Source: Chloroflexota bacterium (GTDB taxonomy: Bacteria; Chloroflexota; Dehalococcoidia; Lucifugimonadales; UBA2985). Taken from it: a stretch of 40,836 nt of DNA. The stretch is taken from the NCBI GenBank assembly GCA_028877205.1, contig JAPPHY010000020.1:1-40836 (forward strand), in the 5' to 3' direction. The notes below the pieces were generated by a model. That model saw nothing but the letters and a program-made list of their open reading frames with translations, was not told the DNA's origin and searched no databases. The position numbers and the translations under genes were made by a program. Each line of letters starts with the position of its first letter. The first letter of the stretch is position 1. Shown in pieces: positions 19,494-27,253 of this stretch.

Positions 19494-20000
19494 CTAGAAC
19501 AGCCTCAGCGTCTGCTGCTGCGTCTCGGCCTCCTGAGTCTCCGCATTTGCGTCCTGGGCCGCCCCCTGCTGACGCCGGTTGCGCCGCTTGGGTGGGGGAG
19601 CGGGCCGCTCGTAGGCGGGATGCTTGGGAGCCTCCTCCCACCTGGCCCTCGCCCTCTCGGTGACCCCCACGACCTCCTGCGCCAGCGCGGGCAGGTCATG
19701 GTCCTCGAAGGTCTCGATGTGCGGGTCCGACGAGGGCTGCTGCACCCCGATGACGGCCCTGCCTCCCTTGATGGAGACGACGACCTTCAGCTCGTCGGCT
19801 GCTTCCGTTTCGGCCTCGGCGTCGGACTTGTCCCCGTTGTCGGCAGCGACCTCAGCGTCCTGTTCCGCGTCGCCACTGGCGACCTGCTCGACGGCCTCGG
19901 CGGGCGCGTCGTCCGCCTTGTCCGCCGCGTCGCCGAAGATGCTCTCCTCGACGCTCACGGCGTCCGGGCGGGTTGCTTCCGTTCCGTTCTCGTCCGGCAT
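19494..20000 (-). CDS. Acidic protein at the end of the PRTRC cassette
   Basis: A 168-residue protein starting at an ATG preceded by AAGGAAAGGAG. The N-terminal 70 residues are very acidic and Ala/Glu/Asp-rich, probably disordered. A short folded core follows (ELKVVVSIKGGRAVIGVQQP, then SDPHIETFEDHDLPALAQEV), then a basic Pro/Arg stretch (PAPPPKRRNRR) and a Gln-rich tail ending TLRLF. I do not recognise the family with confidence; position in the cassette suggests a PRTRC accessory protein, perhaps in the role of protein E. Base composition matches its neighbours. Confidence 0.65.
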   Translation of the reverse strand: MPDENGTEATRPDAVSVEESIFGDAADKADDAPAEAVEQVASGDAEQDAEVAADNGDKSDAEAETEAADELKVVVSIKGGRAVIGVQQPSSDPHIETFEDHDLPALAQEVVGVTERARARWEEAPKHPAYERPAPPPKRRNRRQQGAAQDANAETQEAETQQQTLRLF

Positions 20001-20054
20001 GGTCTTCTCCTTTCCTTATATATATGGCTTCTCCGCTGGCCTGTGGGCCGGCCG

Positions 20055-20438
20055 CTAGGCCGCCGTCCGCGACTGCCTCTTGATCTCGCCGAGGGTCGTC
20101 GGCTCCCAGTAGAGGTCGCGCTCCACGCCGGGCACGCCCCCGAACACGGTGACCTCCGCCAGCTCGGTTAGGTCAAAGTAGCCAAGCTCCTCCTCGAACC
20201 CGTGGACGAGGCCGAAGCAGAGGCCGGTCTCCGCGTCCCACTCGGTGATGTACCAGGTCCAGTTGCTGTACGGGGAGAACAGTTTGGCCGGCGCGAGGAC
20301 GCTGTCGTAGTCCTCGACGTTCTCGTTGGCGTAGAGGGCGGGGATGGTCTCACCGACCTCCTTCGTCATCAGATTGTGCCTGCGGAGCCCGCTGTTCGGG
20401 TCCTGCCAGGTCGTGGTGGTTACGTTCTTGTCAGACAT
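20055..20438 (-). CDS. DUF2958 domain protein
   Basis: A 127-residue protein. The start at 20438 (MSDKNV) is chosen because GAGGAG lies five bases upstream; an in-frame upstream start would lack a site. It matches the DUF2958 pattern: IPALYANE, then LFSPYSNWTWYITEWDAETG, FGLVHGFEEELGYFDLTEL and a C-terminal VERDLYW segment. DUF2958 genes are common on integrative elements and plasmids and often accompany PRTRC genes; the molecular role is unknown. It lies about 50 bp after the ThiF-like gene and 55 bp before the acidic protein, so is likely in the same operon. Confidence 0.85.
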   Translation of the reverse strand: MSDKNVTTTTWQDPNSGLRRHNLMTKEVGETIPALYANENVEDYDSVLAPAKLFSPYSNWTWYITEWDAETGLCFGLVHGFEEELGYFDLTELAEVTVFGGVPGVERDLYWEPTTLGEIKRQSRTAA

Positions 20439-20485
20439 TGTTTCTCCTCTCTTGTTCGCTCCAAGACTTCGATTGCGTGCGCCGA

Positions 20486-21286
20486 TCACTCGACGTAGGT
20501 CCCCACCGTCCGCTCCACCGCCTCCGGGGTGACGTAGGTGGGCGTGACCGTGCCCAGGTCCATGTCAAGGTAGAGGGCCATGAAGGGGCAGGTGCCCGCC
20601 ACCATTCGGCGGACCACCTGTAGCACCAGGGACGCCATCATCTGGTTGATGGTGGGGTCCTGGTCGGTGAGGTCGAGGGCCGCCGCGCAGTCCACGTCCG
20701 GCGGCCTCGTGGAGACTGCCCTCAGCAGGTCGGGCCGCTGGAGCGTGGGCGCCGGGGCCAGGTAGCAGGTCTCACCCTCGAAGGCGGGCTCCTCCCAGTC
20801 CACCCGGCCGGAGACGTTCCCCACGAGCACCTGTCCCCAGTTCGTGTCGTTGCCAGCGTCGATGAGCCACCGTCGCGGGTCTCCCGGCAGACACTCCGCC
20901 ATGGCCCGCCGTGCGGCGGCGTTGTCGGCGCAGCCGATGATCAGGCTCTCGCCGTAGTCGATGAGGCCGGGGTAGACGGGCCCGTTTGGGCGTTCGTCAT
21001 ACTCGCGGAAGGGGTAGACGGAGTAGCCCACCGGTCGCCGGTAAGCTTTCGCCAGCCGGTCGGCCAGGGCCTTGCTCTTGAACTGCCCCACGTCCCCGGC
21101 GAAGAAGTTCTGGCGCAGCAGGTTGTGGGGCTCCACCCGGTCGTGGTCGACCAGGACGATCCTGGCTTCCCGCCCCTGGAAGAGACGGCAGAGGCCCTCG
21201 GCGACGAAGCCGCCCGTCCCGCCGCAGCCCACCACCGTTATCCAGGGGTTGTCCAGCAAGAACGCGTTATCAAGGCGGTAAGGCAT
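20486..21286 (-). CDS. PRTRC system ThiF-family (E1-like) adenylyltransferase
   Basis: A 266-residue E1/ThiF/MoeB-fold protein. The ATG at 21286 follows a near-perfect AAAGGAGGTGA ribosome site. The nucleotide-binding loop VVGCGGTGG is at residues about 18-26, followed by VDHDRVEPHNLLRQNF (the conserved acidic residue and the R-x-x-x-x-x-R/Q pattern that contacts ATP) and IIGCADN, as in ThiF homologues. E1-like proteins adenylate the C terminus of a ubiquitin-like or sulfur-carrier protein; in PRTRC cassettes the substrate is unknown. The gene overlaps the end of the JAMM-type PRTRC A gene by 49 bp, implying translational coupling. The E1-plus-JAMM pair resembles ubiquitin-like conjugation and deconjugation partners, which is inference. 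Confidence 0.9.
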   Translation of the reverse strand: MPYRLDNAFLLDNPWITVVGCGGTGGFVAEGLCRLFQGREARIVLVDHDRVEPHNLLRQNFFAGDVGQFKSKALADRLAKAYRRPVGYSVYPFREYDERPNGPVYPGLIDYGESLIIGCADNAAARRAMAECLPGDPRRWLIDAGNDTNWGQVLVGNVSGRVDWEEPAFEGETCYLAPAPTLQRPDLLRAVSTRPPDVDCAAALDLTDQDPTINQMMASLVLQVVRRMVAGTCPFMALYLDMDLGTVTPTYVTPEAVERTVGTYVE

Positions 21287-21927
21287 TCGATCACCTCCTT
21301 TGCGATTTCATCGGTCGAGTCAGGCTCCTTGCCCATCAGCCGTAGGCCGGGGTGCGGACCGTCGAAGACCTGCGGCCAGTCCGCCGGGGCGAAGTGGCCG
21401 TAGACGCCGACCCGGAGCCTCAGCTCGGGTTCCGGGTCGTCGAGGCGTCCCACGACGCCGTAGATGCGGAAGCCCTGCTCGTCGCCGTCGTCGGTCTTCG
21501 AGAAGAAGGCGCGGGAGCTTCCGTGGGAGTGGAACTCGGCCACCACCCCTGGGGGCGGTGTGTACTTGAGGCGTGTCGCCGTCCCCTCCTGCTCGGGGAC
21601 CACCAGCCGGTAGGCTCGCCCGTCCCACCGAACGGCGAAGAACCGCTCGGTGTGCGGGTCGTCGTGGAACCAGCGCAGCCCGACCTCGAAGAGCCGGGCC
21701 GGGATGGGGCCTTTGGCAAGCTCCACCTTCTCGGTGACGGAGGCCAACCCCCGTACCTCACAGGGAGCGGCGAGCACCCGCGCCGTCAGTTGGGCGCTCT
21801 CGGACTGGACGTAGAGTCCGTCCGCCCCGAGAACGTAGTCGTAGCCGATCCCCTGGACTCCGGCCAGCCCGTCTCGGTGATTGACGAGGTAGCCGACCGG
21901 CCCCTGACCAGCCTTAGCGGTAGGCAA
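21238..21927 (-). CDS. PRTRC system protein A (JAMM/Mov34-like metalloprotease)
   Basis: A 229-residue protein. I chose the TTG at 21927 because GGAGGGGAGG lies five bases upstream and the N terminus then begins LPTAKAGQGP; the frame stays open to an ATG at 22011, but that would overlap protein B by about 100 bp. The motif EFHSHGSSRAFFSKTDD at residues about 130-146 fits the JAMM zinc signature HxHx7Sx2D exactly, so metal ligands and the catalytic serine position are present. JAMM proteins cleave isopeptide or C-terminal bonds of ubiquitin-like proteins. The gene overlaps PRTRC B by 14 bp and the ThiF-like gene by 49 bp. The target protein is unknown. Confidence 0.88.
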   Translation of the reverse strand: MPTAKAGQGPVGYLVNHRDGLAGVQGIGYDYVLGADGLYVQSESAQLTARVLAAPCEVRGLASVTEKVELAKGPIPARLFEVGLRWFHDDPHTERFFAVRWDGRAYRLVVPEQEGTATRLKYTPPPGVVAEFHSHGSSRAFFSKTDDGDEQGFRIYGVVGRLDDPEPELRLRVGVYGHFAPADWPQVFDGPHPGLRLMGKEPDSTDEIAKEVIECLTALITRSCWTTPG

Positions 21928-22621
21928 GTCGCCTCCCCTCCGAGGCCGCCATCGCCTGGGCCACCGTGCACTGGGGAACAAGGTCCTTAACCGGGTAGTC
22001 AGTCTTTCCATCTATCTCCTCCCATAGCGCGTGCAGGTTGTCGGGGTGCTTCTTCGAGCGGTCTTTCGAGTCCCCGGTGCCCGAGAAGAATGACTGGAAG
22101 AAGGACTCCGGTATGAGTCCGACCTCCTCCGGGAACTTGTGGCTTCCGGGGCAGACCCGCCCGTCCCGGAAGACGTTGAAGGCGGGCATCTTGTAGAGCA
22201 TCTGCTCAGGGTCCGCTGGCCGATCCTTCGCGGCGTAGACCCAGGGGGCGCGGGCCGGTGAGCAGATGAAGACTAGCCCTGGCATGGGGAGCCGGAGCCG
22301 TGCGGGTGGCTTGAACGCCTCCCGTTGTAGGGCAACCGGCCAGACCTGCGGCGGCCTCCAGAGGGCCGCCACCTGCCCGGTCTCGCCCTGGCCCCACCAC
22401 AGGGTCTCCTGGGGCAGCAGCCCCGAGGAGAAGCCCAGGTGCTGGATGAACACGTTGGCGATCTCGTCCGATGAGACGGTCCTCACCCATGTGGAGTCGC
22501 CCTCGAAGCCCCGCAGCAGGAGCGTCTCGTGGTACACCTCCAGCTGGAGGTTCAGCCTGTCGCTGGGGATGTCAGCCGGTCCCGGCAGGGACCACTCGGT
22601 CCTTTCGGCGTCAGTCGTCAT
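21914..22621 (-). CDS. PRTRC system protein B
   Basis: A 235-residue protein recognised by the segments PQETLWWGQGETGQVAALW, LVFICSPARAPWVYAAKDRP, FNVFRDGRVCPGSHKFPEEV and IPESFFQSFFSGTGDSKDRS, which are typical of PRTRC protein B. No catalytic function is known for the family. The two cysteines (FICSP, RVCPGSH) are notable family features. It overlaps the upstream F-position gene by 11 bp and the downstream A gene by 14 bp, consistent with one coupled operon. Confidence 0.88.
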   Translation of the reverse strand: MTTDAERTEWSLPGPADIPSDRLNLQLEVYHETLLLRGFEGDSTWVRTVSSDEIANVFIQHLGFSSGLLPQETLWWGQGETGQVAALWRPPQVWPVALQREAFKPPARLRLPMPGLVFICSPARAPWVYAAKDRPADPEQMLYKMPAFNVFRDGRVCPGSHKFPEEVGLIPESFFQSFFSGTGDSKDRSKKHPDNLHALWEEIDGKTDYPVKDLVPQCTVAQAMAASEGRRLAYR

Positions 22622-23456
22622 GGTCGTCGTCCTCTTTTCCTTGTTGTTGTTCAGGCACGAGAGGCAGGACGGCGTCTAGCATCTCGGCGAAGCGGGCCGG
22701 AAGGTCCTCCTCCAGCCACTCGGCCAGGTTGCAGACCGAGTCCATGAGTTCCCTGGCCTTCCGCCATTCCTCCGTCCCCTCCCTGATGAGGTCGTCGTCC
22801 CACGGGTCGGCGAAGCCGTCGTAGGAGCCGTCCTCGTAACAGGCGTCGAGGAAGAAGTTGCCGGTCTCGGCGAAGACCCAGGAGGCGGCCTTCGCCGCCC
22901 CCGCGAACCGGGTCTCCTTCACCACCTCGGTGAGGGTCTCGACCGGTATGCCGCCCTTGGGAATCCTCTCCAGGGTCTCCTTGGGGATGTGCTCGGAGGC
23001 CGACTCCAGCCAGGCCGTCCGTATCTCCTCGGACTCCCCGTAGAAGGAGTCCGGGGGCTTGACCAGCAGGAGCAGGGCCGAGAGGCCGTCCCGGTAGCCG
23101 TTCCACAGCTCGTGGACGCCCTCGTAACCGAAGCCCATCAGGTCGAAGGGGATGCCCCTTCTGAGCCACGTCCAGGACGGCTCGTCCCCATCCTCCATGA
23201 AGAACTCGAAGTAGGGGGCGTATAGGGGGAAGTGCCGCTCGGCGAAGAGCCGGGCGAACCGCTCCACCCTCGTGCGCACGTCCAGGGCCGAGAGCGCCTC
23301 CTCCGCCTCTTGGGGGAAGATGCGGCGCACAAGGCCCGTGAACCATGCGTAGTCGTCGGCGTATCCGACGATGGTGACCATCTCCCGCAGCGACGGCGGA
23401 CGCCGCAGGAGCAGTTTGGCGAGCCCGCTGATCAGCGCCGGGGCCGCAGCTTCCAT
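22611..23456 (-). CDS. Probable PRTRC system protein F
   Basis: A 281-residue acidic protein with ATG at 23456 preceded by GGAGG at seven bases. It lies exactly where protein F stands in the usual PRTRC order (C-F-B-A-ThiF). Visible segments include MVTIVGYADDYAWFTGLVRR, LYAPYFEFFMED and FGYEGVHELWNGYRDGL; the C terminus is Glu/Asp/Gln-rich. No enzymatic motif is evident. The family assignment relies mainly on position; the sequence alone is not diagnostic to me. Confidence 0.65.
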   Translation of the reverse strand: MEAAAPALISGLAKLLLRRPPSLREMVTIVGYADDYAWFTGLVRRIFPQEAEEALSALDVRTRVERFARLFAERHFPLYAPYFEFFMEDGDEPSWTWLRRGIPFDLMGFGYEGVHELWNGYRDGLSALLLLVKPPDSFYGESEEIRTAWLESASEHIPKETLERIPKGGIPVETLTEVVKETRFAGAAKAASWVFAETGNFFLDACYEDGSYDGFADPWDDDLIREGTEEWRKARELMDSVCNLAEWLEEDLPARFAEMLDAVLPLVPEQQQGKEDDDHDD

Positions 23457-23659
23457 CGCATGGCCTCCAGCAGTCGTCCGGTGGTCGAGGCGTAGTCCTG
23501 CGCCTGGGTGCAGGCCGCCTCGATCTCCGCCTGGCGTGCGGCCGCGGCATCCAGATCGAGGGAGCCGTCGGGCCGTGTGAGCTCCGCCGTGAGCTCGATG
23601 ATGCGCAGGTTTACCGGCGGCACGACCGCCAGCAGACCCGCGAAGGTCGGGGTGTCCAT
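23432..23659 (-). CDS. Small helical protein in the PRTRC cassette, unrecognised
   Basis: A 75-residue protein with ATG at 23659 and an AAGGAGGG site five bases upstream. It is predicted almost fully helical (LAVVPPVNLRIIELTAEL, then an Ala-rich heptad-like stretch DAAAARQAEIEAACTQAQ), possibly a coiled coil. It overlaps the end of the C gene by 49 bp and the start of the F-position gene by 25 bp. Its insertion between C and F is not part of the standard cassette I know. Confidence 0.65.
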   Translation of the reverse strand: MDTPTFAGLLAVVPPVNLRIIELTAELTRPDGSLDLDAAAARQAEIEAACTQAQDYASTTGRLLEAMRWKLRPRR

Positions 23660-23868
23660 GGGATGCCCTCCTTACCGGGTGGAAGCCCCCTGGTGCCCAC
23701 CCTGCGCTGGAACTCGTAGATGGTGTCCTCGCCCCTGGTCGTCTCCTTGACCGAGGCGTTGGCGATCTCGCCGTAGAAGTCGGCGAGGGTCGCCTTCACC
23801 TGGTCGACGGTCATCTCGGGGTCGGGGTCCGGGAACTCGCGGTCGTCGTATACGAAGATGCGTGCCAT
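23611..23868 (-). CDS. PRTRC system protein C
   Basis: An 85-residue protein recognised by the N terminus MARIFVYDDREFPDPDPEMT followed by VDQVKATLADFYGEIANA and YEFQRRVGTRG, characteristic of PRTRC protein C. The ATG at 23868 has AAAGGAG eight bases upstream. After RRVGTRG the frame runs on through a Pro/Arg tail that overlaps the next gene by 49 bp; one extra G in the run of five G at about 23690 would instead end the protein after GASTR, close to the usual family length. The family is small, about 70 residues, of unknown role. Confidence 0.85.
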   Translation of the reverse strand: MARIFVYDDREFPDPDPEMTVDQVKATLADFYGEIANASVKETTRGEDTIYEFQRRVGTRGLPPGKEGIPWTPRPSRVCWRSCRR

Positions 23869-23962
23869 TGGGTCTTTCTCCTTTCGGTGTTGCTGACGGG
23901 TGCCTTGACGTGCGGGGAGGCCGCCGCTTCGTCTGCGACGGCCTCCCCGTGACTTCGGCGGT

Positions 23963-24673
23963 CTAGCGTCCGGTGCCGACCGTCTCCTTCTCCCGTTCCT
24001 GCTCCAGCGCCCACTCGAACATCGAGAGGCTTGCGGGCTTGGGCTTGCCGTTGCTGCGCTTCGGCTTGACCGGCTCCTCCGCGAGAAACTCGGCCCAGGA
24101 GAACAGCGACTGCTGAGGCTCCGTGGGCTCGTCGTCGTGATGGCCGTTGGCCCCGTTGCTGTTGACCGGGGTCGGCTCGACCTCCGGCCCGATGCCGAAC
24201 AGGTCGTCGTGGCCGTTGGCGTGGTGGCTGTTACCGTTGACCTCGACAGCTTCCGGCTCGACCTCGACGGCCTTCCAGCCGTCGTCCACCAGGTACTCCT
24301 CGGCCTGTGCCTCGGCGTCCCTGGCTTGGGCGAACGCCGCCTCCATCGCCGCGTCGTCGGCGGCCTCCTCGTGGCCGCTGACGATCTTGCGGGCCAGGGC
24401 CATCATCACGTCGTCGCCATCGTCCCCGTAGGCGGCCAGCCCTTCTTCGGGCAGCTCCCCTTCCACCGCCAGCGAGCTTTGCAGCTTCTTCGCCACCAGC
24501 TTCAGGGCGTCGGCCTGCAGCGTGTTCCGGTAGGACATGAACACCACCTTGACCGGTCGTGTCTGCCCGATGCGCCACGAGCGGCGGGAGGCCTGCCGCA
24601 TGACGTAAGTGCTGTAATCCTTCTTCGTCTGCCAATCGACACGAAAGCGGACACAAAAAAATACGGTTCTCAT
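23963..24673 (-). pseudogene. C-terminal stub of a SNF2-type DEAD/DEAH helicase
   Basis: About 236 codons. The sequence DYSTYVMRQASRRSWRIGQT near the start is helicase motif VI of SNF2-like proteins (the arginine-finger QxxRRxxRxGQ region), followed by KVVFMSYRNTLQADALKLVA and VEGELPEEGLAAYGDDGDD, then a long linker (HHANGHDDLFG) and a C-terminal tail ending with FEWALEQ. Motifs I-V, including the Walker A and DEAH boxes, are missing. Upstream of about 24640 the similarity stops and there is no ribosome site, so this is a 5'-deleted remnant. In complete elements such a large helicase lies upstream of the PRTRC genes. The breakpoint sits about 200 bp from the divergent R-M operon. Confidence 0.75.
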
Positions 24674-24820
24674 GGACAGCCGATTTGGAAGCAGCCGAGG
24701 ATCGATAGAAGGTAGGGTAGCCTTACAGACCTCTCCGGCCCGACGAGGTAAGCTTTGGAGGCGAGGCTAGGCCATGTTCCTATGTTCGGCAGCTTACTGA
24801 CCCTGTAACAATGTCAAGCA

Positions 24821-24849
24821 TTGACTGAATAGCCATACACTGCTATGTT
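24821..24849 (+). promoter_or_regulatory. Sigma70-type promoter of the R-M operon, leaderless
   Basis: TTGACT at 24821-24826, a 17-base spacer ending with TGC, and TATGTT at 24844-24849, i.e. a near-consensus -35, optimal spacing and an extended -10. The expected start site, about 7 bases after the -10, is the A of the ATG at 24856. No Shine-Dalgarno sequence precedes that ATG. Confidence 0.7.
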
Positions 24850-24855
24850 ACTCGC

Positions 24856-25488
24856 ATGGCATGTGTTGCAGACCTCGCCCATGTACACCAGGGCCTCGCC
24901 CAAGCTGGACGCGGGGCCGGATCGCAACGCGGCGACTGGATGCTCCGCATCGTCGAGAGCGGCGACCTGCGTGACGACGGTTGGCTGGAATCACACGGTC
25001 TTCGGGAAGTGGGAGTCGTGCGCACCCTGCGCACCGAGCGCCACCTGCTGAGACCCTTCGACATGCTGGTGACGGCCCGCGCAGGGTCGCTTCAGACCGC
25101 GCTTGTGCCACCCGGCGTGTCGCGTACGGTTGCGGGTGTAACCTTGCTGGTGGTGCGGCCCAAGAGACCCGAATCCGGCTTGGGACACTGGCTCTGGTAC
25201 TTCCTCACTTCCTCCCAGGGCCGAGCGCAACTCGCCAGACGGCTGGTGGTCAGCGCCACGGTGACGACCCTATCCGCGCGGAGTCTGGGGGAGGTCGAGA
25301 TTCCCTTGCCGTCAGGTCGAGAGCTCGACGCGGTGGCCCGGCTCGTGGAGGCGTCCGAGGATGCATACGTTGCGGCGGTCGAGGCCGCCCGCCTGCGCCG
25401 CGAGACGCTTAGGGACTCCGTAGTCCATGACATAGGCCGCAGGGCCGCATCTCCATCAATAGGAGGGATTCCAGTTGCCGCTCACTAA
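24856..25488 (+). CDS. Half-size HsdS-like protein (single TRD), type I R-M locus
   Basis: A 210-residue protein resembling one half of a type I specificity subunit. Residues about 1-155 look like one target recognition domain (GDWMLRIVESGDLRDDGWL, LLRPFDMLVTARAGSL, SGLGHWLWYFLTSSQGRAQL, LSARSLGEVEIPLP). Residues about 160-200 are the conserved helix typical of HsdS (ELDAVARLVEASEDAYVAAV, then LRRETLRDSVVHD). No second TRD is present. The ATG at 24856 lies at the predicted transcription start, without a ribosome site. The stop overlaps the start of hsdM by 14 bp, so translation is probably coupled. It may be an extra specificity module, a dimerising half-subunit, or a regulator of the full-length HsdS; the sequence cannot decide. 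Confidence 0.75.
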   Translation: MACVADLAHVHQGLAQAGRGAGSQRGDWMLRIVESGDLRDDGWLESHGLREVGVVRTLRTERHLLRPFDMLVTARAGSLQTALVPPGVSRTVAGVTLLVVRPKRPESGLGHWLWYFLTSSQGRAQLARRLVVSATVTTLSARSLGEVEIPLPSGRELDAVARLVEASEDAYVAAVEAARLRRETLRDSVVHDIGRRAASPSIGGIPVAAH

Positions 25489-27001
25489 ACAGGAGCTTGA
25501 GTCCAAGCTGTGGCAGGCCGCCGACATTCTGCGCGGGCAGATCGACGCCGCCGACTATAAGAACTACATCTTCTCCATCCTCTTCCTCAAGCGACTCTCC
25601 GACCGCTTTGACGAGGAGGTTGAGAGCGCGGTGGAGTCGGGCGTTGCCCGTGAGGTTGCGCTCACTGACCAGGACGAGCATGAGTTCTTCGTCCCGGATT
25701 CCGCCCGCTGGTCCGCCCTCACAGGAGCTACCATGAGCCTGGGCGAGGCGCTCAACGTGGCCAGCCATGCCATTGAAGAGGCCAATCCCAGGCTGGACGG
25801 TGTGCTGGCTCCAAACAACTGGAACGACGAGTCGAAGCTGGGCAGCCCGGCCAACCGGGAGCGCATCATCCGCAGCCTGCTGAACCACTTCGGCGACCTG
25901 GACCTGAGCTACGAGAACCTGCGCAGAGACACGGCAGGCGGGGGAGACGTGCTGGGCGACGCCTACGAGTACCTCATCAACAGGTTCGCCGACGACGCCG
26001 GCAAGAAGGGCGGCGAGTTCTACACGCCCCGCTCGGTGGTGCGGCTCATCATCGAGCTGCTTCGGCCCCGGGAGGGAATGCGCATCTGCGACCCTACGGC
26101 GGGCTCTGGAGGTATGCTCATCTACGCGGCGCAGTACGTGCGGGAACAGGGCGGAGACTATCGGAATCTCGCGCTCCACGGCCAGGAGCGGAACCTGGGG
26201 ACGCTGGCCATAGGCAAGCTGAATCTGCTCCTCCACGGCCTACGCGCCGGTCGATTGGAGGCTGGTGACGTGATAGCGGAGCCGGGTCTTGTGGACCAGT
26301 CAGGACGGCTACTGTCCTACGACCGGGTCATCGCCAATCCTCCCTTCAGCCTCAAGAACTGGGGGCATGACTTCGCTCCCACCGATCCGCACCACCGCTT
26401 CGACCGCTACGGAGCAACTCCGCCCAGGACCAGGGGCGACCTCGCCTTCCTGCTGCACATGCTGGGAGTGACCAACTCCCAGGGCATGGTGGGCGTGGTC
26501 ATGCCCCACGGAATCCTGTTCCGTGGCGGAGCGGAGGGAAAGATACGGCGGGGCATCGTTGAGGCCGACCTGTTCGAGGCGGTGATCGGCCTGGCCCCCA
26601 ATCTCTTCTTCGGGGCCAGCATCCCCGTCGCCATCTGCGTGCTGAACAAGGCCAAGCCTGTAGAGAGGCGGGGGAAGGTGCTGTTCGTGGACGCGGCCCA
26701 GGAGGGCTACTTCCGTCCCGGCAAGGCCCAGAACTTCATCGACCCGGAGCACATAGGCAGGATCGTCGAGGCGTACAGAGACTTCGAGGACGCGGAGCGG
26801 TTCGCCCATGTCGCGGAGATTGAGGAGATACAGGGGAACGACTTCAACCTGAACATCAGCCGCTACGTGGATACCACGGAGCCGGTGGAGGTCATGCCGA
26901 TAGAGGAGGCACTGGCAAAGCTGCGAGAGGCGGAGCGGCGGCGGGATGAGGCGGTGGCCAGGATGGACGAATTGCTGGCGGAGATAGGCTATGCCAGGTA
27001 G
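25475..27001 (+). CDS. hsdM: Type I restriction-modification DNA methyltransferase subunit HsdM
   Basis: A 508-residue N6-adenine methyltransferase subunit. The TTG start at 25475 is supported by AGGAGG at 25461-25466, eight bases upstream. Residues about 5-110 are the HsdM N-terminal domain (LWQAADILRGQIDAADYKN, FLKRLSDRFDEE). Motif GGEFYTPRSVVRLI precedes SAM-binding motif I DPTAGSGGM near residue 207 and the catalytic NPPF near 288. The C-terminal helices end with the usual EAERRRDEAVARMDEL coiled segment that contacts HsdS. It methylates adenine in the sites chosen by HsdS, in a complex with HsdS and HsdR. All key motifs are intact. Confidence 0.95.
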   Translation: MPLTKQELESKLWQAADILRGQIDAADYKNYIFSILFLKRLSDRFDEEVESAVESGVAREVALTDQDEHEFFVPDSARWSALTGATMSLGEALNVASHAIEEANPRLDGVLAPNNWNDESKLGSPANRERIIRSLLNHFGDLDLSYENLRRDTAGGGDVLGDAYEYLINRFADDAGKKGGEFYTPRSVVRLIIELLRPREGMRICDPTAGSGGMLIYAAQYVREQGGDYRNLALHGQERNLGTLAIGKLNLLLHGLRAGRLEAGDVIAEPGLVDQSGRLLSYDRVIANPPFSLKNWGHDFAPTDPHHRFDRYGATPPRTRGDLAFLLHMLGVTNSQGMVGVVMPHGILFRGGAEGKIRRGIVEADLFEAVIGLAPNLFFGASIPVAICVLNKAKPVERRGKVLFVDAAQEGYFRPGKAQNFIDPEHIGRIVEAYRDFEDAERFAHVAEIEEIQGNDFNLNISRYVDTTEPVEVMPIEEALAKLREAERRRDEAVARMDELLAEIGYAR

Positions 27002-27016
27002 GAGGCTAACTGGGCC

Positions 27017-27253
27017 ATGCCGGTCATACTGAGGGCGGGGCCATATCGGTTCTTCTTCTACGCGAGCGACCGGGGAGAGCCTCCCCACATTCACGTAGAA
27101 CGCGATGACCGCATCGCCAAGTTTTGGCTGGAGCCGGTCAGGCTTCAACAGACAGGTGGATTGAGGCGGCATGAGATACGCCGCATTGAGAGGATAGTCG
27201 AGGAGAATCAGACTTCGTTTCTGGAGGCTTGGAATGAACGTTTCAACGCTTAA
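27017..27253 (+). CDS. DUF4160 family protein
   Basis: A 78-residue protein matching DUF4160: MPVILRAGPYRFFFYASDRG, EPPHIHVERDD, AKFWLEPVRL and a C-terminal EENQTSFLEAWNERF. It begins 15 bp after hsdM and overlaps the next gene (DUF2442) by 20 bp. DUF4160 and DUF2442 genes frequently occur as a pair and have been suggested to act as a toxin-antitoxin-like unit; here that is inference from the pairing. Confidence 0.88.
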   Translation: MPVILRAGPYRFFFYASDRGEPPHIHVERDDRIAKFWLEPVRLQQTGGLRRHEIRRIERIVEENQTSFLEAWNERFNA

